The notes under the pieces: model-generated
Databases searched by the model: none
Told to the model about the DNA's origin: nothing
Seen by the model: only the letters and a program-made list of their open reading frames with translations
Made by a program: the position numbers and the translations under genes
Shown: piece by piece, positions 15,123-22,312 of the stretch
How the letters are laid out: the number at the start of each line of letters is the position of its first letter
Position numbering within the stretch: the stretch's first letter is position 1
From: an uncultured Dorea sp.
Lineage (GTDB): Bacteria > Bacillota > Clostridia > Lachnospirales > Lachnospiraceae
DNA length: 64,000 bases
Direction: 5' to 3'
Assembly: GCA_948602995.1 (NCBI GenBank)
Contig: CAPEBR010000015.1
Location: forward strand, 1 to 64,000

Positions 15123-15611
15123 GTGAAACGAAGGCTGTTGTCTTTTTGCTGTACTTTTGCATTGCTAGTGGGAATGATAATGATATCGACAGTCGATGGT
15201 CAGGCGGCTTCGGACTCAGAAGAGCTCAAGATCGACGGATCTTATTTGACTCATGACGATGAGTCAGTGGGTTACGACACAAAAATAACCAGAGGAGTGG
15301 ATTTATTAACTGGTTATTCAAAATGTGTAAGAGTTGGACCGGGGAAATTCTATGGTGGCGGAAGTACAATTGCTGCACATACGGTGGAAGACATTGGCGT
15401 TGGTGTTAGTGTAGAAAGAGCTAAGAAGGGTGATGACCATTGGACCGGATATAGAGGCTGGCTGAAATTTAACCAGGATGCAGATCGGGTTGCCTCAAGC
15501 AAAATGCTTGATGTGGAAGGCGGATATTACTACAGAGTTAGCTGTACACATTCTGCAAACAGCGATGTAAGTAGCAGCTTTACAGATGGTATTTATATTG
15601 AGGAACCATAA
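15123..15611 (+). CDS. Small secreted protein, resembles DUF6147 (intact copy)
   Basis: 162 aa from GTG 15123, which has GAGGAGG about 10 bases upstream; earlier in-frame GTG 15111 and TTG 15117 sit on or next to that site. Signal peptide: MKRRLLSFCCTFALLVGMIMIS..., cleavage likely after GQAA or QAAS. The mature part has IDGSYLTHDDES, KFYGGGSTIAAHTV, GVGVSVERA and the closing YYYRVSCTHSANSDVSSSFTDGIYIEEP. This layout matches small exported proteins of Lachnospiraceae labelled DUF6147, from memory. Role unknown; a secreted bacteriocin-like or surface beta-fold protein is conceivable. Directly follows the anti-sigma-like gene. Confidence 0.7.
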   Translation: MKRRLLSFCCTFALLVGMIMISTVDGQAASDSEELKIDGSYLTHDDESVGYDTKITRGVDLLTGYSKCVRVGPGKFYGGGSTIAAHTVEDIGVGVSVERAKKGDDHWTGYRGWLKFNQDADRVASSKMLDVEGGYYYRVSCTHSANSDVSSSFTDGIYIEEP

Positions 15612-15799
15612 TAAATACAATGATGTAGAAAAAAGGAGAGGCAGACATTATTTCGAAAGAAGGAAAGTAATGGAGATGGATTAAATAAGAAAAAATCAAT
15701 CAGTTTTATGTAACATTATTAGGCAACCGTCCCAAAGGGACAACCATTGTAACTTTATCAACCAAAAAGAGAATGAAAGAATAGACCATAAAACAAATG

Positions 15800-15838
15800 G
15801 GATACGAAGTTAGAGAAGGAGCTTTGTATCCTTTTGTA
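15800..15838 (+). terminator. Terminator of secreted-protein unit 1
   Basis: GGATACGAAG (15800-15809) pairs with CTTTGTATCC (15822-15831; one mismatch), followed by TTTTGT. The region 15612-15799 before it is non-coding and holds the GTCCCAAAGGGAC mini-hairpin. Confidence 0.7.
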
Positions 15839-16027
15839 TTGTTCTGAAGCTTGGAGGCAGATTAGGGTTATTCGTGGATGGCGCTGCTTTTTGCTATGGA
15901 AATTTATGCGATATGGTTCCACAATAAATACAAGCTTTGCGCACACTTTGTAAATAACTAGTTTTTGCGACAAAATACAAACTGTATATGGTCGTTATTG
16001 TGTCGTAACCGGGCGGTTTATATCTCC

Positions 16028-16278
16028 GCTCTTGACGATTACTGCCTTTTGATTATGGACGGCCTGGGAGTGGAATCCAATACTGAATATGCGTTGGAGC
16101 AGATGTTCCTTGACATTGACAGCGGTACAGGAGCAGAAAGCCGCTGATCGGCACGACCAACCTAAAACTGGAAGAGATTAAAAACTCGTCCGACCTATGG
16201 AGCGATAACAGCGGAATGTATCCACGGGTTAGGAATGCGTTGAACTGCGCATTCCGTAAGAATATGACTCAAGAGTGA
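16028..16278 (+). pseudogene. Remnant of DnaC/IstB-like ATPase of a mobile element
   Basis: Frame 1 reads DYCLLIMDGLGVESNTEYALEQMF then DIDS, the Walker B region of DnaC-like helicase loaders from integrative elements (consensus 'DLLIIDDLGVERNTEYALEQ..VIDSRYRS'). At about 16123 a one-base loss shifts the frame, and the next frame continues RYRSRKPLIGTTNLKLEEIKNSSDLW, which is exactly the following part of that family. After this the match fades and a TGA closes the frame at 16276-16278. The N-terminus with Walker A is absent. A dead trace of a mobile element between units 1 and 2. Confidence 0.75.
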
Positions 16279-16284
16279 GGCGCG

Positions 16285-16395
16285 GTCTTTTTGGATGATA
16301 TCCTGCAAATTTTTGGGTATAATGGACTGGAACGCCTCTTGGCTGGGACGATGCGGAAGGATGAATTTTTCGAAATATTTTTACTTTATGTCGTA
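16285..16395 (+). pseudogene. Duplicated 3' fragment of the anti-sigma-like gene
   Basis: The frame starting at 16285 reads DDILQIFGYNGLERLLAGTMRKDEFFEI, which aligns with FLANFSYRGLEYFLVGTMEKEEFETI at the end of the product of 14080-15033. It lies immediately before the upstream block of unit 2, as the intact gene lies before unit 1. So the ancestral duplicated unit included the 3' end of that gene. Confidence 0.7.
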
Positions 16396-16463
16396 AACCG
16401 CGTAAGTTTTTTATGAGTTAAGTGTCTTTATATGTGAGGGGGTATAAAGGAGGGAGAGAGGAG

Positions 16464-16934
16464 GTGAAGGGAAGACTGTTGTCCTTTTGCTGTGTGATGA
16501 CAATGTTTACAGGGATAGCGGCGCTATCAGCGGCCGATAGCCAGGCGGCTTCAAATGAATCCATGATTGACGGATCTTATTTGGCTCATGACGATGAGTC
16601 AGTGGATTATGACACAAAGATTACCAGAGGAGAAGGTTTGCTGGTTGGATATTTAAAATGTGTTGAGGACGAACCGGAAAGGCTCTATGGCGGTGGAAGA
16701 ATGGTTGCGGTCCACACAGTAAACGAAGTCGGAGCTGGTGTCAGTGCAGAAAGTGCGCAAAAAAGGTGATGACCATTGGTTCGGATAGAATCCAGCCGGG
16801 ATGCTGACAGGATATCTGCGGGCAAACTGCCGGAAGTGGAAAGCAGTTGTTATTACCGGATTAGTTGTGTACATTTTGCAGGCAATGACGTGAGCAGCAG
16901 CTTTACTAATGGTGTTTATATTGAGGAATCATAA
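16464..16934 (+). pseudogene. Secreted protein copy 2, frameshifted
   Basis: GTG 16464 follows AAGGAGG. The first 101 codons match copy 1 (signal peptide LLSFCC, DSQAAS, IDGSYLAHDDESVDYDTKITRG, LYGGGRMVAVHTV, GAGVSAE) and then run into a stop at 16767-16769 after a frameshift. The rest is still readable in other frames: KGDDHW and then DRISAGKLPEVESSCYYRISC, NDVSSSFTNGVYIEES to 16934. Confidence 0.85.
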
Positions 16935-17640
16935 TAAATTTCATGATGTGAATAAGGAGAGGCAGTCTGCGTTTTGAAGGAAAGAGAGAAATAGAAGAAA
17001 CATAAAATAAGAAAAAAACAATCAATCAGTTTTATGTAACTTTATTAAGCAACTGTCCCAAAGGGACAACCATTGTAACTTTATCAACAAAAAAAGAGAA
17101 TAAAAATAATAGACCATAAAACAAAAGGGATGCAGGGCTGGAGAAGGAGCTTTGTATCCCTTTTGCAGTGTTTTGATTTTTGGAGGTGGATTTGCTATAA
17201 GGTGACATAACGGAAATGGCGGGGATGATTTATGATTAAACATAGGGATATTCGTTTTTGGTATCAAGGCTGTGTCAGCTTGCGCTATTTGAATTCCTGA
17301 TTAATAAGCTTGAATTCCTCCTCCTTTTTGGTAACTACACTTATTAAACTTGTAAATAAAGCATTTTCTTAAATGTTATGTACAATCCGGACAATGATGT
17401 TATTGATACTGCCTTTATGTTTGGATTCGTCAAAAATGCAAATGTGGTTATGCGGATTTCAAATCATATTTTGAAATGTGTCTTTACAATTTGTTTTTGG
17501 CAGAAGAAGTTTCAAACACGCTTTAGGGAGAAATTTGAATTAAAATATAAATAATTTGTATTTCATTTAGTAAACTGCGTAAGTTTTTTCATAGTTAAGT
17601 GTCTTTATATATGAGGGGGTATAAAGGAGGGAGAGAGGAG
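16935..17640. other. Spacer between secreted-protein copies 2 and 3
   Basis: Holds the 3' block and terminator of unit 2, then AT-rich sequence with no clear gene. A 59-codon frame at 17374-17553 lacks a ribosome site. TTTCAAACACGCTTTA at 17510-17525 resembles one arm of the MITE-like unit at 40347-40420. The upstream block of unit 3 begins at about 17578. Confidence 0.5.
17122..17165 (+). terminator. Terminator of secreted-protein unit 2
   Basis: CAAAAGGGAT (17122-17131) pairs with GTATCCCTTTTG (ending 17165), the equivalent of the hairpins at 15800 and 18300. Confidence 0.65.
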
Positions 17641-18111
17641 GTGAAGGGAAGACTGTTGTCCTTTTGCTGTGTGATGACAATGTTTACAGGGATAGCGGCG
17701 CTATCAGCGGCCGATAGCCAGGCGGCTTCAAATGAATCCATGATTGACGGATCTTATTTGGCTCATGACGATGAGCCAGTGGATTATGACACAAAGATTA
17801 CCAGATGAGAAGGTTTGCTGGTTGGATATTTAAAAATGTGTTGAGGTCGGACCGGAAAGGCTCTATGGCGGTGGAAGAATGGTTGCTGTCTGCATAGTAA
17901 ACGAGGTCGGAGCTGGTGTTAGTGCAGAAGTGTACAAAAAAAGTGATGACCATTGGCCGGAATAGAATCCAGCCAGGAGACTGACAGGATATCTGCGGAC
18001 AAGCTGCCGGAAGTGGAAAGCAGTTGCTGTTATTGGAATAATTGTATACATTTTGCAGACGATGACATGAGCAGCAGCTTTACTGATGGTGTTTATATTG
18101 AGGAATCATAA
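17641..18111 (+). pseudogene. Secreted protein copy 3, nonsense and frameshift mutations
   Basis: GTG 17641 with the same AAGGAGG context as copy 2. The signal peptide and DSQAAS, IDGSYLAHDDEPVDYDTKITR are intact, then TGA at 17806-17808 replaces the GGA of copy 2 (one base change). Further frameshifts follow; the remaining sequence to the TAA at 18109-18111 is still close to copy 2 at DNA level. Confidence 0.85.
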
Positions 18112-18299
18112 TAAATATCATGATGTGAATAAGAAGAGGCAGTCTGCGTTTTGAAGGAAAGAGAGAAATAGAAGAAGCATAAAATAAGAAAAAAACAATC
18201 AATCAATTTTATGTAACTTTATTAAGCAACCGTCCCAAAGGGACAACCATTGTAACTTTATCAACAAAAAAGAGAATAAGACAATAGACCATAAAACAA

Positions 18300-18339
18300 A
18301 AGGGATGCAAAGTTGGAGAAGGAACTTTGTATCCCTTTT
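18300..18339 (+). terminator. Terminator of secreted-protein unit 3
   Basis: AAGGGATGCAAAGTT (18300-18314) pairs with AACTTTGTATCCCTT (18323-18337; one mismatch) and continues into T residues. The hairpin survived although its gene is dead. Confidence 0.75.
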
Positions 18340-18372
18340 GCATTGCTTTGATTTTTGGAGGTGGTTTCCGGC

Positions 18373-18413
18373 ATCCAGCCCCTCGCTAAAAGCGATTTTT
18401 AAATGGGCTGGAT
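18373..18413. repeat. ATCCAGCC-armed hairpin repeat, copy 1
   Basis: ATCCAGCCC (18373-18381) pairs with GGGCTGGAT (18405-18413), enclosing a second hairpin TCGCTAAAAGCGA. A related unit in reverse orientation is at 42689-42733. Confidence 0.65.
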
Positions 18414-18503
18414 ACTACAGTACTACATCTATTGGAAGTGGTGTCTGGATTTGAAAATGAGAAAGGGAGCGAAAATGGAGAGATATTTTAAACACAGGGA
18501 GTC

Positions 18504-18656
18504 AGCGCTGCAGATAATCAGGTTTTCCGCGATTTTCTGTCACTGCTGAGGGGATACTACATTCATAGAGCTAAGTATCCTTCTTTTCAGTCTGTAATTC
18601 TGCCAGGAGTGTATGACATCCGAAGATTAAAAGAAAAGATCCGTCCCCAACTATAG
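18504..18656 (+). pseudogene. Remnant of AAA-like ATPase
   Basis: A frame without start reads VFRDFLSLLRGYYIHRAKYP and then SFQSVILPGVYDIRRLKEKIRP before a TAG at 18654-18656. The 'FQSVILAGVYDVKNLK' pattern belongs to the AAA-like ATPases with a following nuclease-like region (PF09820/PF14516 type) that are abundant in Clostridia and Bacteroidetes accessory DNA. Both ends of the gene are missing. Family recognised from memory only. Confidence 0.5.
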
Positions 18657-18726
18657 TATTTTGGGTCTAATTTTGTTATAATTTTTGTTGGGTTCTATTA
18701 CAATTTAGTTGAAGGAGGTTTTACAT

Positions 18727-18972
18727 ATGGTATATACACCAAGGGGTGTCTGTTCTCGTTCGATTCATGTAGAACTTGATGGGGACACGATAAAAAACGT
18801 TGAGTTTGTTGGAGGCTGCAATGGAAATACCCAGGGGATTGCAAGCCTTGTGCGGGGAATGGATGTGGAGGATGCGATTTCACGTATGGAAGGCATTAAA
18901 TGTGGGAATAAGTCAACATCCTGTCCGGACCAGCTGGCGAAGGCTCTTCGCCAGGCAAAGCTGGGGGCATAA
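18727..18972 (+). CDS. TSCPD domain protein (TIGR03905-like)
   Basis: 81 aa from ATG 18727, 8 bases behind GAAGGAGG (18711-18718); the open frame begins earlier at a TTG that overlaps that site. The sequence has VYTPRGVCSRSIHVELDGD, VEFVGGCNGNTQGIASLVRGM, GIKCGNKSTSCPDQLAKAL: the conserved Cys residues and the closing TSCPD motif define the domain found alone or at the C-terminus of class II/NrdJ-type ribonucleotide reductases. Its role alone is unknown, but it is widespread in Clostridia. A TATAAT at 18677-18682 may be its -10 box. A palindromic repeat follows as terminator. Confidence 0.9.
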   Translation: MVYTPRGVCSRSIHVELDGDTIKNVEFVGGCNGNTQGIASLVRGMDVEDAISRMEGIKCGNKSTSCPDQLAKALRQAKLGA

Positions 18973-18997
18973 AAAAGGGACAGGTCATTTTTAATTT

Positions 18998-19029
18998 GGG
19001 ACGGGGCATTTTTAAAAATGCCCCGTCCC
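18998..19029. terminator. GGGACGGGGC palindrome, copy 1
   Basis: The arm GGGACGGGGCATTTTT (18998-19013) and its exact complement (19014-19029) form a 32-bp perfect palindrome after the TSCPD gene. A degenerate half arm (GGGACAGGTCATTTTT) lies just before it at 18978-18993. Copies 2-4 are at 31834, 35268 and 37519. Confidence 0.85.
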
Positions 19030-19048
19030 CCAAAAACTAGGAGGAGCT

Positions 19049-19741
19049 ATGATTGGTATTATTGGTGCGATGGAGGAGGAAGTAAGTGCGCTTAAGGCTG
19101 CGATGGTGGATGTGGTGCAGTCGGAGTTTGCGTCTATGGTTTTTTGCAGAGGGATGCTGTGCGGGAAGGATGTGGTTGTGGTCCGCAGTGGGATTGGCAA
19201 GGTGAATGCCGGTATTTGTGCGCAGATTCTTGTGGACAGGTTCGGGGCGAATCTGTTGATTAATACGGGGATTGCGGGGTCTCTGGATGCGCGGATTGAT
19301 ATTGGGGATATGGTGATTTCGGCAGATGCGGTGCATCATGATATGGATGCCACTATATTTGGGGATCCGGCGGGACAGGTGCCGCGGATGGATACGTTTT
19401 CGTTTCCAGCGGATGAGCGGCTTGTGGAGCTTGCGCGTAAGGCGAATGAGAAGGCGAATCCGGATATTCATACTTTTGTTGGAAGGGTTGCGAGCGGGGA
19501 TCAGTTTGTCTCTTCGCAGGAGGTGAAGGAGAGGATCTCGGGTACGTTCGGGGCGCTCTGTACGGAGATGGAGGGCGTGGGGATTGCCCATGCGGCTTAC
19601 CTGAACAAAGTTTCGTATGTCATTATTCGGGCGATTTCGGATAAAGCTGACAATAGTGCAACGGTGGATTATCCGGAGTTTGAAAAGAAGGCAATTGTCC
19701 ATAGTGTAAGGCTTGTGGAGGAACTTTTGGGGATGATCTAG
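19049..19741 (+). CDS. mtnN: 5'-methylthioadenosine/S-adenosylhomocysteine nucleosidase
   Basis: 230 aa, ATG behind AGGAGGAG. Hydrolyses the adenine from methylthioadenosine, S-adenosylhomocysteine and 5'-deoxyadenosine, feeding methionine salvage and removing radical-SAM by-products. Signature parts: MIGIIGAMEEEVSALK, VVRSGIGKVNAG, INTGIAGSLDARIDIGDMVIS, VASGDQFVSS, CTEMEGVGIAHAAYLN (catalytic-site Glu of the MEG loop) and RAISDKADNSA with the catalytic Asp. Full length. The following gene's ribosome site is paired in a hairpin, so the two genes are probably not translated as one operon. Confidence 0.95.
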   Translation: MIGIIGAMEEEVSALKAAMVDVVQSEFASMVFCRGMLCGKDVVVVRSGIGKVNAGICAQILVDRFGANLLINTGIAGSLDARIDIGDMVISADAVHHDMDATIFGDPAGQVPRMDTFSFPADERLVELARKANEKANPDIHTFVGRVASGDQFVSSQEVKERISGTFGALCTEMEGVGIAHAAYLNKVSYVIIRAISDKADNSATVDYPEFEKKAIVHSVRLVEELLGMI

Positions 19742-19830
19742 GGGCAGTGACTGGAACTGGACGGAAGATCATATGACAACAGAATACGGGTTCTGACAGA
19801 TGTGTGTCGGATTCTGGGGAACGCTTTTTG

Positions 19831-19876
19831 GCCCTCCTTCGTGAATTTCAGTTATAATTCATATTAGAAGGAGGGC
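19831..19876 (+). promoter_or_regulatory. Hairpin covering the next ribosome site, with internal -10
   Basis: GCCCTCCTTC (19831-19840) is exactly complementary to GAAGGAGGGC (19867-19876), the ribosome site of the gene at 19883; TGAATT/AATTCA adds an inner stem. The right arm is followed by TTTATT, so it may also terminate mtnN transcripts. TATAAT (19853-19858) in the loop looks like a -10 box: a message starting there would lack the left arm and leave the site free. Confidence 0.55.
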
Positions 19877-19882
19877 TTTATT

Positions 19883-20878
19883 ATGCTGAAAATGATGTTG
19901 GACAAGTATGTCATTTATGCGCTTATGGGGGGAGCTGCCGCATGCGGTATCATAAGCAAACTGATTGTCAGTGTTACGCTGAAGCGTCTGGTGAAGGCGT
20001 CCGGGAGTATGAATAAGAGTACACATCCATTGATGCGTCTCGTGCGTGCAAAATTTGAGCACGCATGTATGATCAGTGAGAAGGTGGAGAACGTAAGGGT
20101 GTTTGTGGACAAGTATCTTTATGAATATCGTGTGGCAGGTCTTAAGCTTCACAGCTTAAGGAGGCTGGAGCTTGCGGCATCGTGGGTGTGCCTGATTGCT
20201 GGTCTTGCAGGAGCGGCGTCTATGTATGCAAAAAGCGGTATGAGTGATGAGGTGCTCTGGATCTTTGCGGCCGGGGCGGGACTTGCGATTCTCGTTTTTC
20301 TTGTACATCTTTTGACAGATGAGAGATACCGGATGGAGGTAATACGCAATTATATGGTAGATTATCTGGAAAATATCTGTCTGCACCGCTATGAGAAGAC
20401 GTACCAGAAGGAGCTTAAGGTTATGGCTCCGGAGGTCCCGGTTCCGGAGTTTGGCGAGGTGGCGGGAGATGATGAACTGTTTGATGAACTGCCAGAGGCT
20501 GATGATCCCATGAGACCGCATCCCGGAAGAGAGGTGCCGTCGCCGGAGACACCGCCGGAAATTACACCTCCAGTCATGCCAGAGCCCTATGATGTTCCGG
20601 AACCCACTCCACAGATTCGTGCTGTCAAGGGACGCAGAGAGAGGGTTCAGGCTGTTGGTGACAGAGGAATCAGGCCTGTTAGGGAGCAGGAAAAAATCCC
20701 TGACAGTGGGAGCCGGGATGCGGCAGATATACTTGCGGCAGCAGTGAAGGCCGCAGGGCCGGGTAAGGAGGAAAAGCCGCAGAAGCGCAAAGAAAAGGCA
20801 CAGGAGCGTAAGGAGAAGGGACAGGATCCTGCTAAGGAGGTGCTGATCCGCCAGATTCTGGAAGAGTTTATGGCCTGA
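19883..20878 (+). CDS. Membrane protein with charged Pro-rich cytoplasmic tail, unknown
   Basis: 331 aa; ATG behind GAAGGAGG. Hydrophobic segments at about 8-30 (YVIYALMGGAAACGIISKLIVSV), 93-112 (AASWVCLIAGLAGAASMYA) and 123-143 (VLWIFAAGAGLAILVFLVHLL). Between the first two is a basic helical part (HPLMRLVRAKFEHACMI). Residues about 170-331 form a long acidic then Pro-rich and finally Lys/Glu-rich tail (KRKEKAQERKEKGQDPAKE) ending IRQILEEFMA. I do not recognise a family; the layout suggests a membrane scaffold with a disordered cytoplasmic arm. It stands alone between mtnN and pgi with a possible promoter of its own. Confidence 0.75.
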   Translation: MLKMMLDKYVIYALMGGAAACGIISKLIVSVTLKRLVKASGSMNKSTHPLMRLVRAKFEHACMISEKVENVRVFVDKYLYEYRVAGLKLHSLRRLELAASWVCLIAGLAGAASMYAKSGMSDEVLWIFAAGAGLAILVFLVHLLTDERYRMEVIRNYMVDYLENICLHRYEKTYQKELKVMAPEVPVPEFGEVAGDDELFDELPEADDPMRPHPGREVPSPETPPEITPPVMPEPYDVPEPTPQIRAVKGRRERVQAVGDRGIRPVREQEKIPDSGSRDAADILAAAVKAAGPGKEEKPQKRKEKAQERKEKGQDPAKEVLIRQILEEFMA

Positions 20879-20882
20879 CAAC

Positions 20883-20911
20883 TTGATAAATACAGTTCAA
20901 AATGATAAAAT
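20883..20911 (+). promoter_or_regulatory. Promoter of pgi
   Basis: TTGATA (20883-20888), 17 bases, TAAAAT (20906-20911), about 50 bases before the ATG at 20963. Confidence 0.65.
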
Positions 20912-20962
20912 ATAGCTATTGAATTAAATATATCTCATCTTAAGAGGAAGGAAGGAACTACT

Positions 20963-22312
20963 ATGGGAAGTAAAGTAACATTTGATTACTCAAAGGCAGG
21001 TGCATTTATCAATGCGCACGAGATGGAATCCATGAAGAAGATTACAGAGGCTGCAAAGGCAGAGCTGCTTGGAAGAGAAGGGGCGGGCAATGATTTCCTT
21101 GGCTGGATTGATCTTCCGGTAGATTATGACAAGGATGAATTTGCACGTATCAAGAAGGCGGCTGAGAAGATCAAGGGAGATTCCGAGGTGCTTGTTGTGA
21201 TCGGTATCGGTGGTTCTTATCTGGGGGCACGGGCAGCAATCGAGTTCCTGCGTCATAGCTTTTATAATGTGGTTTCAAAAGAGATCAGAAAGACTCCGGA
21301 GATTTATTTTGCAGGAAACAGTATCAGCACTACATATTTAAAGCACTTGATTGATGTGATCGGTGACAGAGATTTTTCTGTAAATATTATCTCTAAGTCA
21401 GGAACAACAACAGAGCCTGCAATCGCATTCCGTGTCTTTAAGGAGATGCTGGAAAAGAAGTACGGAAAAGAGGAAGCGGCTAAGAGAATCTATGCAACGA
21501 CTGACAAAGCAAGAGGAGCACTTAAGAAGCTTTCTGATGAGGAAGGCTATGAGGAGTTCGTTGTGCCGGACGATGTAGGCGGACGTTTCTCTGTACTTAC
21601 AGCAGTAGGTCTTCTTCCAATTGCGGTCAGCGGGGCGGATATTGATAAGCTTATGGAGGGCGCAGCATCAGGGAGAGAGGCAGCGCTTCAGAATGCTTTT
21701 GAGGAGAATGATGCATTACTCTATGCTGCAGTCCGCAATATTTTGCATAGAAAGGGCAAGGGCGTAGAGATTCTTGCGAATTATGAGCCGAGCCTTCATT
21801 ATGTATCTGAGTGGTGGAAGCAGCTTTACGGCGAGAGTGAAGGAAAGGATCAGAAAGGAATCCTGCCGGCATCTGTGGATCTTACAACAGACCTCCATTC
21901 CATGGGACAGTTTATCCAGGACGGAAGCCGCATCATGTATGAGACGGTTATGGAGGTAGAGGAGACAGCGGAAGAGATTCTGATCGGAGAGGAGCCGGTA
22001 GATCTTGACGGCCTGAATTATCTTGCAGGAAAGAGCGTTGATTTTGTAAATAAGAATGCCATGAATGGAACGATTCTTGCTCATACGGATGGAAATGTTC
22101 CAAATCTTCTGGTTAAGATTCCGAGACAGGACGAATTTTCACTGGGACAGCTGTTCTATTTCTTTGAATTTGCCTGTGGTGTAAGCGGATATATTCTCGG
22201 AGTGAATCCATTTAACCAGCCTGGAGTGGAGAGTTATAAGAAGAATATGTTTGCTTTACTTGGAAAGCCGGGATATGAAAAGGAAAGAGAAGAGTTAATG
22301 AAGAGATTATAA
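20963..22312 (+). CDS. pgi: Glucose-6-phosphate isomerase
   Basis: 449 aa; ATG behind AAGGAAGG. Interconverts glucose-6-phosphate and fructose-6-phosphate in glycolysis and gluconeogenesis. The SIS-type sugar-binding parts VVIGIGGSYLGARAAIEFL and ISKSGTTTEPAIAFR, the first family signature VGGRFSVLTAVGLLP, the HSMGQFIQDGSR catalytic region and the second signature GVNPFNQPGVESYKK are present. The length fits the short bacterial form of Firmicutes. Its stop codon shares one base with the start of the decarboxylase gene, so the two are cotranscribed. Confidence 0.97.
   Translation: MGSKVTFDYSKAGAFINAHEMESMKKITEAAKAELLGREGAGNDFLGWIDLPVDYDKDEFARIKKAAEKIKGDSEVLVVIGIGGSYLGARAAIEFLRHSFYNVVSKEIRKTPEIYFAGNSISTTYLKHLIDVIGDRDFSVNIISKSGTTTEPAIAFRVFKEMLEKKYGKEEAAKRIYATTDKARGALKKLSDEEGYEEFVVPDDVGGRFSVLTAVGLLPIAVSGADIDKLMEGAASGREAALQNAFEENDALLYAAVRNILHRKGKGVEILANYEPSLHYVSEWWKQLYGESEGKDQKGILPASVDLTTDLHSMGQFIQDGSRIMYETVMEVEETAEEILIGEEPVDLDGLNYLAGKSVDFVNKNAMNGTILAHTDGNVPNLLVKIPRQDEFSLGQLFYFFEFACGVSGYILGVNPFNQPGVESYKKNMFALLGKPGYEKEREELMKRL

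Larger units (their letters stand above)
15037..18365 (+). repeat. Three tandem secreted-protein units
   Basis: Each unit has a conserved upstream block ending GTGTCTTTATAT(A/G)TGAGGGG (about 15037-15077, 16399-16440, 17578-17627), a signal-peptide protein gene (15123, 16464, 17641), and a 3' block with GTCCCAAAGGGAC (first copy 15729-15741) and a hairpin terminator. Spacing is about 1.35 kb between units 1 and 2 and 1.18 kb between 2 and 3. Units 2 and 3 are closer to each other than to unit 1, and only unit 1 keeps an open gene. Confidence 0.85.

Noticed and set aside
15965..16147. Apparent 60-residue gene
   Set aside because: It is the front frame of a frameshifted DnaC-like remnant, so it is listed as a pseudogene.
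17374..17553. 59-codon frame between secreted copies 2 and 3
   Set aside because: No ribosome site and no recognisable pattern; lies in decayed sequence.
19037..19702. 221-codon Arg/His/Asn-rich frame on the minus strand
   Set aside because: Complement of mtnN, composition typical of an antisense shadow frame.
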